Notes under the pieces: generated by a model | The model's database searches: none | Seen by the model: the letters and a program-made list of their open reading frames with translations, nothing else | Told to the model about the DNA's origin: nothing | Shown here: piece by piece, positions 7,187 through 15,606 of the stretch | Layout of the letters: each line of letters begins with the position of its first letter | How positions within the stretch are numbered: position 1 is the stretch's first letter | Assembly (NCBI GenBank): GCA_964543855.1 | Contig: CAZJAD010000048.1 | Span: 1 to 16,245, forward strand | DNA: 16,245 nucleotides | Direction: 5' to 3' | From: CAZJAD01 sp964543855 | GTDB lineage: Bacteria > Electryoneota > RPQS01 > DYHQ01 | Position numbers and translations under genes: made by a program

Positions 7187-9895
7187 CTACTTCAAAAGGA
7201 CGATCTTGCGCGTCACCATGAGCTGGCTCGCGCGCATCTGAACAAAATAGACGCCCGAGCCGACAGGCACGCCCGTCTCGCAGGTCCCGTTCCAGACGAC
7301 TTCGTGTCGCCCCGGGGTTCCAACGCCGTCTACCAAAGTTACAACCCGACGCCCCAGAAGATCGTAGACGCTGAGCGTCACGAGGCCACCTTGCGCAAGC
7401 GAATAGGGAATGGTCGTGCGGAGGTTGAAGGGATTCGGGTAATTTGGCCCGAGCGCGAAGATCTCCGGTGAGCCCGAGCGCACCGGCACAGACGAAAACG
7501 CAAGACCGCCGGAGAGAGCCTGGATAACTCCCAGTCGGTTGCCCGCGAGGATTTCCCATGACCCATTGCCGTCGATGTCCGGCAAGATACCCACGGCGTC
7601 CACGGCGCTGTGCGGAATCTGACCAAGTGTTGACCAGATCCGCGCCCCATTCCAACCGTCGACGAGGACGATGTAGTTCCCCAGCGTTCCCGCCACAATG
7701 TCGTCCGTGCGGTCGTCGTTGATATCGGGAATTATCGTCATCGAAAGCACATTCTGCGGTGAAACAGGATCCGGCACCATGGACCAGATCTGGCCGCCGC
7801 TTGCACCGTCGAAGCAGATGATGCGACCATCTGCACCCAAGGCCATCGTTCCCGCGTAGATCTCCGAGATATCATCGCCTGTAATATCGGATCCAGCGCC
7901 AATTTCATAAACATTGGGACCGACCGGCGTAAACCAGATTCGCTCCCCATTGCCACCGTCCAAACAATAGACACCTTGATACGCGGATCCGACGGCGATG
8001 TCTTCGGTGTCATTCTCGTGCGGATTGGCATTGCCCATCGCCACAAGGACAAAGACCGGCGAGCCAATCCCAACGGTCGCCTGCCAGATTTGGGCCCCTG
8101 ACGCACCGTCCAGCCCAACAACCCGGCCGTCCGTATTTCCGGCAACAACATCGGGAATACCGTCGCCCGTGACATCCGCGATTGTCCGCACGGAGAAATA
8201 AGCAACGGACGCTGGCCCCTCCCAGAGAAGCTCACCGCTGGCGCCGCTGAGCGCGAAAGCTCGCTGAGGGCCGGTTCCCTGTCCGTCGTCACCCGCCGCT
8301 CCCAGCACATCCGCAATGAAATCACCGTTGATATCTTCGATTGGATAGACTTCGTAGACCCAACCGCCACCTCCCCAACAATGCGTATCGAACATCCACA
8401 ATTCGATGCCATCGGCTCCTGAAATTGCATAGACACTGCGGCTGCCACCCGAAGTCCCGATCAGCACCTCATCAACGCCGTCTCCTGTCAGGTCTGGGCA
8501 AGTACTCATCCCGCGCTCATACCAGACAATACCCGAGTGATTCGGGTCAGCTCCGGTATCGTAAGTCCANNNNNNNNNNNNNNNNNNNNNNNNNNNNNNN
8601 NNNNNNNNNNNNNNNNNNNNNNNNNNNNNNNNNNNNNNNNNNNNNNNNNNNNNNNNNNNNNNNNNNNNNTCCATGCTGAAACCTTCCCCCTCGACTTCCA
8701 CCGACGAAACCGTCAGGACTCCGGTTCCGACATTCCAGATTTCTGCCGTTCGACTGGTCGAGAGAATCGGACTGCCAATCCGCACCGTGTCGAAATCAAC
8801 TGGCGTCGGAACAACCTCGATGTCGCCCTCGTCCGGAAGGCCCGTCCCTGTGAGAATGACGAAAGCAGGATTCTCGTCGGGATCGTTCGAGTAAACCGCC
8901 AGTGTGTCGGACAGAAGGCCAGCCTCCGGCGGATCGAACTCGATAACAAACGACTGACTCTCATACTCGCCCAGCGTGACCGGAAAAGCCGCGGGTTCGA
9001 GAAGATGGTACGCCGTCCCCACTACAAAGCGCGCACTGTCGATCACAAGGTCCGCATTGCCAATGTTCGTTGCTTCGGTGGTCCAATCCACGGGAAATCC
9101 CACAACATGCGATCCAAAGTCGTAGCTCCAAACCGAGAAGTCGATGTCCGGATAATCGGCGTTGCTGACATCGTATTGAAAAATTTTCATCTGCCACCCA
9201 TTGACTTCGTAGGCCAGAAGCCACAGGTAGTCTCCATCCCAGGCCAACCCTCGTGGCCGGCGGCCCGGCGCAGGAGTATGCTCCGGCAGTGTGAAGGACC
9301 AGAGCACCTGCCCGGTTACGGGATGAAGTCGATAGACCCGATCCACATGGCCGCCGTCTTCGGAGCTGTTCCATAACGCTATCCCGTCGTGTGCCAGGCC
9401 AAGCGGTTTGTCGCCCGGCGCATCGAGTACTTGCAGCGTCTCCTCTGTGGCGGGATCTATCTGGAGGATAATGTCCAGCGGATAGTAACTGGAAATCCAG
9501 AGCCCCGTGCCGTCCCACTCCAGTCCTCCGGCATAGCCGCCGGATGGATCGGGTACTTGCGCAAGTATGTCGCCGTTTGTCGTATCGATTTTGTAGATAG
9601 TCTGGTCCGAGGCATCGCCGGATATTGTCCACAGGTCACCATCATCCCAGGCCAAACCGTCCGAGCCTTCCGTTGGGCCGGTCAGCGTCTTCAAAACCGC
9701 TCCATCCATCGGGCTGATGCGCCAGATGGTCTCGGTATAGTCACTGACCCAAAGAGCTTCCCCATCCCAGCAAAGCCCGGTGGCGCTGCCCGAAGGAGCG
9801 TTGATCTCATGCACCACCACCTGCCCCACCGCCACGGCGCAGACACAAGTGAGTGCGGCACAAGTCTGGACAAGCCTTCTGGCCAGACTTCCCAT
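7187..9895 (-). CDS. Secreted multidomain propeller protein with type IX-style C-terminal sorting domain
   Basis: The start is the ATG at 9895, with GGAGG 7 bases before it. The frame is open further upstream, but no signal peptide lies there. There are 902 residues including 34 unknown. Order: signal peptide (1 to about 24); a propeller at about 30-245 with repeats of GLAWDGDYLW type, as in glutamine-cyclotransferase or YVTN-like propellers; an ASPM-SPD-2-Hydin domain at 250-352; a second one at 359-408, cut by the N gap; about seven hybrid FG-GAP/PQQ-like blades at about 445-800; and a C-terminal domain at 815-902 (LGPNYPNPFNLRT ... VYDLLGRRV ... GSGVYFVQMRA ... RKIVLLK). The last matches type IX sorting or FlgD-like Ig domains of FCB bacteria and implies outer-membrane export and surface attachment or release. 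No catalytic residues are recognised. It probably binds or scaffolds at the surface. Confidence 0.88.
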   Translation of the reverse strand: MGSLARRLVQTCAALTCVCAVAVGQVVVHEINAPSGSATGLCWDGEALWVSDYTETIWRISPMDGAVLKTLTGPTEGSDGLAWDDGDLWTISGDASDQTIYKIDTTNGDILAQVPDPSGGYAGGLEWDGTGLWISSYYPLDIILQIDPATEETLQVLDAPGDKPLGLAHDGIALWNSSEDGGHVDRVYRLHPVTGQVLWSFTLPEHTPAPGRRPRGLAWDGDYLWLLAYEVNGWQMKIFQYDVSNADYPDIDFSVWSYDFGSHVVGFPVDWTTEATNIGNADLVIDSARFVVGTAYHLLEPAAFPVTLGEYESQSFVIEFDPPEAGLLSDTLAVYSNDPDENPAFVILTGTGLPDEGDIEVVPTPVDFDTVRIGSPILSTSRTAEIWNVGTGVLTVSSVEVEGEGFSMXXXXXXXXXXXXXXXXXXXXXXXXXXXXXXXXXXWTYDTGADPNHSGIVWYERGMSTCPDLTGDGVDEVLIGTSGGSRSVYAISGADGIELWMFDTHCWGGGGWVYEVYPIEDINGDFIADVLGAAGDDGQGTGPQRAFALSGASGELLWEGPASVAYFSVRTIADVTGDGIPDVVAGNTDGRVVGLDGASGAQIWQATVGIGSPVFVLVAMGNANPHENDTEDIAVGSAYQGVYCLDGGNGERIWFTPVGPNVYEIGAGSDITGDDISEIYAGTMALGADGRIICFDGASGGQIWSMVPDPVSPQNVLSMTIIPDINDDRTDDIVAGTLGNYIVLVDGWNGARIWSTLGQIPHSAVDAVGILPDIDGNGSWEILAGNRLGVIQALSGGLAFSSVPVRSGSPEIFALGPNYPNPFNLRTTIPYSLAQGGLVTLSVYDLLGRRVVTLVDGVGTPGRHEVVWNGTCETGVPVGSGVYFVQMRASQLMVTRKIVLLK
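7505..8494 (-). repeat. About seven tandem hybrid FG-GAP/PQQ-like blades
   Basis: Within the propeller protein, units of about 45-60 residues combine an acidic Ca-binding-like loop (DLTGDGVDE, DINGDFIAD, DVTGDGIPD, DITGDDISE, DINDDRTDD, DIDGNGSWE), a short strand (VLIG, VVAG, IVAG, ILAG) and a PQQ-type end (LDGASGAQIW, LDGGNGERIW, FDGASGGQIW, VDGWNGARIW). Seven blades would close a beta-propeller. A further blade may be partly in the N gap. Confidence 0.75.
8570..8669. other. Gap of 100 N inside the propeller-protein gene
   Basis: The run is exactly 100 N. The flanks stay in one minus-strand frame. Comparison with the first ASPM-SPD-2-Hydin domain suggests that about 50 residues are needed to finish the second one, plus the start of the next propeller. 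The real gap is therefore probably longer than 100 bases. Confidence 0.97.
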
Positions 9896-9942
9896 GATGA
9901 ACCTCCCGCTTCGAAAAGTGAACCGGGTTCGACCTCTCACGC

Positions 9943-9970
9943 AAGATAAAGAACCAGCAAACGGTAGCAA
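9943..9970 (-). promoter_or_regulatory. Weak candidate promoter for the propeller-protein gene
   Basis: The minus strand has TTGCTA (9970-9965), a 16-base spacer and TATCTT (9948-9943). An alternative is TTGACT (9989-9984) with the poor -10 TACCGT 17 bases on. Both lie in the 188-base space between this gene and the terminator of the upstream giant gene, so a promoter is expected here. The exact site is uncertain. Confidence 0.3.
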
Positions 9971-10015
9971 TTTCTGACCTCAAAGTCAACCACCGTCACT
10001 GATGCACAACTTCAC

Positions 10016-10052
10016 GAGAAAAGATGGGGACACTGCCTCCGCAGCATCCCCA
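10016..10052 (-). terminator. Rho-independent terminator of the giant beta-helix protein gene
   Basis: The minus strand forms a 12-bp stem TGGGGATGCTGC / GCAGTGTCCCCA (two G-T pairs) with loop GGAG, followed by the T-rich TCTTTTCTC. It lies about 31 bases after the stop codon at 10084. It implies that the giant gene and the downstream propeller gene are transcribed separately. Confidence 0.85.
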
Positions 10053-10083
10053 GCCTTATCAGATTTCCTGAGACAGGATTCTC

Positions 10084-13000
10084 CTATTCTTCGCGTCGAA
10101 CGCCCGCGGCCCGAGCATCTGCCCCGGGCGGTGGAATCGCCACGGACAGCACCACATAGAACTTGATGCTGTCGGTCAGGAGAATCCCCGTGTGAGTATA
10201 AGTCGTATCCCAGACGAATTCGACAAAAGTCTCCTCTCCGGTTTCAAAGAAAGGAGTATCGCCCGCGTAGACATTATAACCATTGGCATGTTCGACCGAG
10301 CTCCAGCGCAGAATCGCATCGCCCGCCGGCATGGCAGCGTAAACAGTCAAATCAACGACCGGATCCGGCGGGAACATGACATAGTATTCGTCGGCACCGA
10401 TGTCCGGCGGATCCATGCGCGGATCCCCGTCAATGTCGAATGGCACGAGAGCCAGGTAGATGCCGGCATTGCTGACAACCGTGTCGGTCACATTGATGTG
10501 CAGGTCAAACGCACTGACGAAGCCCGGGTCACCGCTGAGACTGTTCATATCGTAGCCGAAACCTTGCCAGTCAGGCAGCGTCGGGCAATCGGTCGAACCG
10601 TCGCGGCCGATATTGAAGCCCGCGCCCGTCCCGTAGATGCAGTTGTAATCGGAATTGACAAGAGTTCCGCCGTACCGCCAGATGCCGTAACAGGTCGCCG
10701 TGGCCTCCTCAACCACAATGATGTTGTCCACCAGCTCGCCGTTTCCCGTGCTTAGGTAGATGCCTGCAATTTCATCGACGGCACCGACATCGTTGATCAA
10801 GAAGCTGTTGTGATAGACATGGCTCGTCCCGGACCCGATGTGAATCCCGTGGATTTCCGCGTTCGGCACCGTGAAGTCGTAAATGAAGTTGTTGTAGATG
10901 AACGACTCGGCATCGCCCGTCGGGTGAGTCTCAACCGCCGCCACCGTATAGAAGCTCGATGTGTGGCCGTTGCGCAGATTGTGAATCCGATTGTTGTAGA
11001 CATAGGCCTTGTTCGTGGAACCCAGTGACGAAATGTACACGCCGTAGGTGTGCGCGCCCGTGCCGTCCCCGCCGGGCTGGATATCGTTGTCGTGCACAAG
11101 CGCACTATCTACATTGTCCAGATAAACACAGTAACGGCTATGCAAGAGGGTGCAGTTGCTGATCTCCAAATTCGAGCTGTAGTCCGATGTGCCGCCATTC
11201 TCGTTGCGAATTCCGTAATAACATCCCCGTACGGTCACATTGTCGAAGAGAAGATTGTCATTACTCAGGAAGTGCATTATGACGCCGCGCACGGATGAAC
11301 TGCTGGAATCACGTCCCCCGATCGTCAGGTTCCTGAAAGAGTTATAATCGGCATCGTTTTCGATATAAACGGTCCTATCGCAAGACCCCGTTGCGATGAT
11401 ATTGATGCCGTAGAAGGCAAGGAAGTCTGCGCCATTGAGATGAAGCACNNNNNNNNNNNNNNNNNNNNNNNNNNNNNNNNNNNNNNNNNNNNNNNNNNNN
11501 NNNNNNNNNNNNNNNNNNNNNNNNNNNNNNNNNNNNNNNNNNNNNNNNACCACCGGCACATCCGTCTCGTCAAGCGTGCCCCAGTTCTTCAGTTCAGCCT
11601 TGACAACATACAGAGTGTTGGTGACATAAACCGAAATGAAATCCACGAAGCAGTTCACAGCGTAGTCATGGGGCGATATCTGAAAGAGATATTCGTCCGC
11701 ACCGATGTCCGGTACGCCGGCACGCGTCTCCCCGTCGATATCATCCACAATCCCAGGCACGGCGATGCCTGCGCTGTCCACAAGACCGTAGGTTGGATGA
11801 ACATGAAGATTCCTCTCGCCCACGAATCCCGGCTCGCCCTCCACGGAATTCGCATCCAGACCGGTCGCGACCTGCCAATCGTTGAGAGTCGCATAGCTGG
11901 TGCCCTGGAAACCCATGTTGTAGCCAGTGCCCGTGCCGTAGAAGCAGTTGTAGTCGCTCGTGAGCGTCCCGCTTGAGCTCTGATAGATGCCCCAGCACTC
12001 TTCGGTCGGAACATCCATCTCAATGATGTTGTTCTCGACGACGGCGTTGCTCGTCGAACTGGCCTGGTAATAGCCATAGATGTTATTCGTCGTGCCGACA
12101 TCGCCGATGCGAACGCTGTTGAAATAGAGCTCGGCGTAACCCGCGGCCACGCGCAAACCATAGAGAGCGCCCGTGCCGCTCACCTGATAATCATAGACAA
12201 AATTGTTGTAAGCGCGAAGCCGACCGCTGCTCGAATACACATAGATGCCGTTTGCATTGGAACTCGTGCGGACATTGTGGACTTCGTTGCCATAGAAGTA
12301 GGTTGAACAATTCGCCGAATGCGCGGCAACATACAGACCTGAGACTTCTATCGATGCCCCAACCCAACCAGGCTGAATATCGCAGTCGTGCACCTGGGCA
12401 CCCTGTTGGTATTCGGTATAGACGGCATACTTGCCTTCCCTGACCGTCGAGCCGACAACTTCATTCCCTATATCCGAAGCCGATGAAGTCCCTGACAGGC
12501 GAATACCATAGTATCCACCCCTGACCGTCACATTCTCCAGCTTGTTATAGTCGTTACCGCCTCCGATCACATAGACGGCATAATTTGATGATCCCGATAC
12601 GCCCGCTCCCGTAATGTTGCAGTTCCGAACAGTATTGTAGTCGGCATTCCCCATAATCTCGAGCGCCCGCGTGTTGCCGCCGGTCGCCGTGATGTCGATG
12701 CCGTCAAAGATGAGGTAATCGCCACCGTTTATCTCCACGGTCCCGGAACCCGTCCCGTAGGTGATGACCACAGGCTCGTCAAGGACCGCATGCTCAAGGA
12801 AGATCACTGTATTGACGGCTGATGCGCCGGGGATCTCTCCAATGGAAATCGCCTCGTTGTAAGTCGTGCCGTAAACCTGGAAGGTAACGGGTCCGTCGAC
12901 GCCACGGAGCATCAAATCCGCGACCGGCGAGGTGAAATCCGCGTAGTCATTGCTGCCGCCGCCGATATCATAGCTACCGCTCAGCGGCTGACTGATAATC

Positions 13001-15528
13001 ATCACCTCGCCCGCAACGCTGTCGTTGGACGCATCCGCGTCATCCGTTAGGAAGCACTGCGCTTTGAGCGTCCCCGCATCTGGAGCTGTCGGCGTCGTCC
13101 AAGAGAGATCAATCGTGTCCAGTTCATTCGGAGCGAGTGAAACCAGCTCTTCGTCCTGCTGCACATCCTCGTAAAACAGACGCACCGGTACATCCGTCTG
13201 CGCTGCACTTCCCCGGTTCTGCACGCGAACCTGAATCGTCAGTGTCGTCAATTCCGGATAAAGCTCCTGCAGGTCGATAATCTCCAGAACGGCGTAGTCC
13301 CTCGGCGGCGCCAGGTAGGTGTACTCGTCGGCGCCGATATCCGGTGTCGCCAACCGTACATCGCCATCGATGTCGTCGCTGATCCCCGCGATGGGTGTAC
13401 CGACATTGCTCACCAGGCCTTCCGTCTCGAGAATGTGCAAATCGGTCGCACTCGTAAAGCCCGGATCGCCCACAAGGCCGTGATCTTCCCATGCCGTATT
13501 GTCCTGAAGCTCTTCGAGAGTCCCATAGGTGCTACCCCCTACTGAAAACAGCGTGAAGGCGCTGCCCGGGCCATAGTAGACATTGTAGTCCAACACTTCC
13601 GGCAGGTAGCTGGCCGAGGTCCCTCCCCCGATGCCGTACGATGTGTTCGTCAGTTCACCGTTGTAGAAGATGTTGTTCTCAAGCTTCTCCGTATCGTTGT
13701 AGCCGGACAGGTAGACCGCGTAGACCGTTCCGGTCGAACTTACATCATTGACTCGCACGCTGTTGAAGTAAATCTCGTTGTCACCGCCGCTGATATAGAT
13801 CGCCCGAACCTGAGCTGATTCGGTGGTTTGGAAGTCGTAGCAGAAGTTGTTGAAGATCCGAGCCGTCCCGGCGCCCGGGTCACTGCGTGCCATACCGCTG
13901 CCCGAAGAGCTGGTGGACACGATGTTGTGCACTTCGTTATTGTAGAAGAATGTCGTGTCGTTCGCAATGTGCGTGTCGATGTAGATACCCCATGCGCTGC
14001 CGGTATTGCCAGGCAGATTAAGCTGAATATCGTTGTTGCGCACATGGAAATCCTCCATGTACGAACATTCGATCCCGATCCATACACTGTCGATCGTGCA
14101 ACTGTCAATCACGATACCCGAAGACTGCTGGTCTGCCGCGGAGTAGCTTGAAAGCTTCAAGCCCTCGCGTGCATACCTGATGGTCATGTTATGGAACAGG
14201 TTGCCGTCGTTGTTCGGACCGAGCATGTAGACCACATAGCTGACGGATGTCCAGGACACGCCTGCGCCTCTAAATGTCGCGTTCCTGAACTGGTTGTACT
14301 GCGCCGTTCCCTCGATGCGGAGGCACTTGACCGCTTGGTCTTCCGGCTGGCCGCCCAGCACAATATCAATGCCGTCAAAGATCACATAGTCCGCACCATC
14401 CAAGCCGACGACCCCGAGCTGAGCGTCGAAAGCGCCCGTATAATGGACGCGAGCGCTGCCCGACGCATCGGTGAAGGTCACGGTGTTCGCAGCACTGGTT
14501 CCGGCAATCTCGCCAATGACAAAGGCCTCGTCATAATCGGTCCCGTATACATTGAACACAACCGCTCCCGACACACCGTTGCTCATGACCGCCATGACGG
14601 CCTCGGTAAACGAGGCATAGTCGTTTCCACCTCCACCGACATCGAATGAGCCGGCCATCGGATCGCCCGCGACATGGAAGCACCAAATTACACCGTTGGT
14701 ATTTCCATACTGATTCTTGGCCACGACACGCCAGTAGTAGATGTGGTTCTCCGGTAACCCACCCGGGTCGTAAGAATCGACAAGCTCATTATGCACTTTG
14801 CGCGCATCCGGATCGAGTCCATCGACCGAATCGTATGTCATCGCCAAGTAGACATCCACCGAGTCTGTGCCGGCGCCGTTGGTCCAGTACAATACCACAT
14901 CAGTCCCGATGCCTACCGCGCCATCTTCCGGCTGCGGATCATAAGGCAAGCTCGGAGATGCAACGAGCTCCGGCCCCGTCACATCGTCCAAGTAGATCGT
15001 GTTGCCGCCTGAGCCCTGATCCGTGTGCAGGAATGCCACATAGATCGAATCGCCTGCGTAGTCCCCAAGGCCGAGGGCAAACCGGAGGTAGTCGAAGCCG
15101 GTGATGTCGCCGCCCGTACCGCACTTATAACCTGCAAGAACATCGGTGAAGCTGGCAGGATAAGAGTTTGTGGTACTGACCAGAACATACACCGAGTCAT
15201 CGTTTGTGGTCGGCAGATACGGCCGCGCCCAGAAAGTGACCGAATCATCGGCGCTGACGACATGAAGCCTGGGTGTGATCAACCACCGCTCCGAGACTTC
15301 GCCACCGCCAAGATCCTCGTCATTGGAACGCGCCTTGCCCAGACCGCTGTGGGTAGAGCCCGTGCTGTGAATCCACACATTCGCTCCGTCGCCGGTCTGC
15401 AGTGTCTGCCAGCCGGCAGGCGGGAAGTACGTCAGGTCGAAGCTCTCATTCAGCGGCACGCTCCATCCCACAGATACCAGAACCAGAGCCGCCAGGCTGG
15501 ACCCCAGAATCCAACGAAACAGCCTCAT
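10084..15528 (-). CDS. Giant secreted beta-helix/CARDB adhesin-like protein
   Basis: There are 1814 residues including 34 unknown. AAGGAGGT sits 6 bases before the ATG, and a signal peptide follows (ILGSSLAALVLVSVGWSVP). Order: cleaved-adhesin/choice-of-anchor-J domain at about 25-190 (NESFDLTYFPPAGWQ ... SERWLITPRL); fibronectin-III-like domain at 193-288; module 1 at 291-736; CARDB domain at 743-846; module 2 at 849-1280; second CARDB domain from 1285 into the gap; module 3 to 1715; fibronectin-III-like domain at 1722-1814. Each module has a lead-in (GSYDIGGGSNDYADFT), many short right-handed beta-helix coils rich in NNxI/NExxN steps, and an ending DIDGD...PDIGADEY. The product is probably a surface or released fibre that binds carbohydrate or other cells. 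Pectate-lyase-like activity is possible, but no catalytic site is recognised. Unlike its neighbour it ends in AAGVRREE without a YPNPFN-type sorting tail, and only 113 bases lie between its stop and position 9971, too few for a lost domain. Confidence 0.9.
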   Translation of the reverse strand: MRLFRWILGSSLAALVLVSVGWSVPLNESFDLTYFPPAGWQTLQTGDGANVWIHSTGSTHSGLGKARSNDEDLGGGEVSERWLITPRLHVVSADDSVTFWARPYLPTTNDDSVYVLVSTTNSYPASFTDVLAGYKCGTGGDITGFDYLRFALGLGDYAGDSIYVAFLHTDQGSGGNTIYLDDVTGPELVASPSLPYDPQPEDGAVGIGTDVVLYWTNGAGTDSVDVYLAMTYDSVDGLDPDARKVHNELVDSYDPGGLPENHIYYWRVVAKNQYGNTNGVIWCFHVAGDPMAGSFDVGGGGNDYASFTEAVMAVMSNGVSGAVVFNVYGTDYDEAFVIGEIAGTSAANTVTFTDASGSARVHYTGAFDAQLGVVGLDGADYVIFDGIDIVLGGQPEDQAVKCLRIEGTAQYNQFRNATFRGAGVSWTSVSYVVYMLGPNNDGNLFHNMTIRYAREGLKLSSYSAADQQSSGIVIDSCTIDSVWIGIECSYMEDFHVRNNDIQLNLPGNTGSAWGIYIDTHIANDTTFFYNNEVHNIVSTSSSGSGMARSDPGAGTARIFNNFCYDFQTTESAQVRAIYISGGDNEIYFNSVRVNDVSSTGTVYAVYLSGYNDTEKLENNIFYNGELTNTSYGIGGGTSASYLPEVLDYNVYYGPGSAFTLFSVGGSTYGTLEELQDNTAWEDHGLVGDPGFTSATDLHILETEGLVSNVGTPIAGISDDIDGDVRLATPDIGADEYTYLAPPRDYAVLEIIDLQELYPELTTLTIQVRVQNRGSAAQTDVPVRLFYEDVQQDEELVSLAPNELDTIDLSWTTPTAPDAGTLKAQCFLTDDADASNDSVAGEVMIISQPLSGSYDIGGGSNDYADFTSPVADLMLRGVDGPVTFQVYGTTYNEAISIGEIPGASAVNTVIFLEHAVLDEPVVITYGTGSGTVEINGGDYLIFDGIDITATGGNTRALEIMGNADYNTVRNCNITGAGVSGSSNYAVYVIGGGNDYNKLENVTVRGGYYGIRLSGTSSASDIGNEVVGSTVREGKYAVYTEYQQGAQVHDCDIQPGWVGASIEVSGLYVAAHSANCSTYFYGNEVHNVRTSSNANGIYVYSSSGRLRAYNNFVYDYQVSGTGALYGLRVAAGYAELYFNSVRIGDVGTTNNIYGYYQASSTSNAVVENNIIEMDVPTEECWGIYQSSSGTLTSDYNCFYGTGTGYNMGFQGTSYATLNDWQVATGLDANSVEGEPGFVGERNLHVHPTYGLVDSAGIAVPGIVDDIDGETRAGVPDIGADEYLFQISPHDYAVNCFVDFISVYVTNTLYVVKAELKNWGTLDETDVPVXXXXXXXXXXXXXXXXXXXXXXXXXXXXXXXXXXVLHLNGADFLAFYGINIIATGSCDRTVYIENDADYNSFRNLTIGGRDSSSSSVRGVIMHFLSNDNLLFDNVTVRGCYYGIRNENGGTSDYSSNLEISNCTLLHSRYCVYLDNVDSALVHDNDIQPGGDGTGAHTYGVYISSLGSTNKAYVYNNRIHNLRNGHTSSFYTVAAVETHPTGDAESFIYNNFIYDFTVPNAEIHGIHIGSGTSHVYHNSFLINDVGAVDEIAGIYLSTGNGELVDNIIVVEEATATCYGIWRYGGTLVNSDYNCIYGTGAGFNIGRDGSTDCPTLPDWQGFGYDMNSLSGDPGFVSAFDLHINVTDTVVSNAGIYLALVPFDIDGDPRMDPPDIGADEYYVMFPPDPVVDLTVYAAMPAGDAILRWSSVEHANGYNVYAGDTPFFETGEETFVEFVWDTTYTHTGILLTDSIKFYVVLSVAIPPPGADARAAGVRREE
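10384..11448 (-). repeat. Beta-helix module 3 (partial, start lost in gap)
   Basis: This part of the giant protein begins at VLHLNGADFLAFYGINIIATG-type sequence, equivalent to VEINGGDYLIFDGIDITATG in module 2. It ends at DIDGDPRMDPPDIGADEY. Its lead-in and the preceding CARDB domain are in the N gap. Confidence 0.75.
11449..11548. other. Gap of 100 N inside the giant beta-helix gene
   Basis: The run is exactly 100 N. In module 2 the same anchor points (TDVPV in CARDB to the NGxDxL beta-helix start) are about 147 residues apart, so about 440 bases are expected here rather than 100. Repeated sequence is a plausible cause of the assembly break. Confidence 0.97.
11689..12984 (-). repeat. Beta-helix module 2 (complete)
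   Basis: Residues 849-1280 of the giant protein run from PLSGSYDIGGGSNDY to DIDGETRAGVPDIGADEY. The module aligns with module 1 along its length, including YNTVRNCNITGAGVSGS versus YNQFRNATFRGAGVSWT and the closing DIGADEY. The CARDB domain that follows is cut by the gap. Confidence 0.8.
13321..14658 (-). repeat. Beta-helix module 1 (complete)
   Basis: Residues 291-736 of the giant protein run from MAGSFDVGGGGNDYASFTE to DIDGDVRLATPDIGADEY. Lead-in phrases such as GVSGAVVFNVYGT and IGEIAGTSAANTVTF recur in module 2 as GVDGPVTFQVYGT and IGEIPGASAVNTVIF. The start-to-start distance between modules 1 and 2 is 558 residues. Confidence 0.8.
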
Positions 15529-15546
15529 GACGCTACCTCCTTATTA

Positions 15547-15561
15547 GGATACTATGTATCC
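15547..15561. promoter_or_regulatory. Perfect inverted repeat just upstream of the giant gene's ribosome binding site
   Basis: GGATAC-TAT-GTATCC is a perfect 6-bp inverted repeat ending only a few bases from the AAGGAGGT of the giant gene. It could be an operator or a short leader hairpin. Confidence 0.4.
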
Positions 15562-15566
15562 GTTAT

Positions 15567-15606
15567 GACATAGGTCTCTACAGCGACAGAGGAAAATTCC
15601 TATGTC
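15567..15606. promoter_or_regulatory. Nested inverted repeat in the leader of the giant gene
   Basis: The outer arms GACATAGG (15567-15574) and CCTATGTC (15599-15606) are perfectly complementary. Inner arms CTCT (15576-15579) and AGAG (15588-15591) could extend the structure with an asymmetric internal loop. The location fits a leader RNA element or a regulator site. I recognise no known riboswitch. Confidence 0.4.

Noticed and set aside
8537..9376. Plus-strand open frame of 279 codons through the N gap
   Set aside because: It is a shadow of the propeller-protein gene, and its length depends on the gap.
10384..14658. Repeated units considered as a CRISPR array or mobile repeats
   Set aside because: The units are over a kilobase, diverged, and keep one reading frame; they are protein modules, not DNA repeats with spacers.
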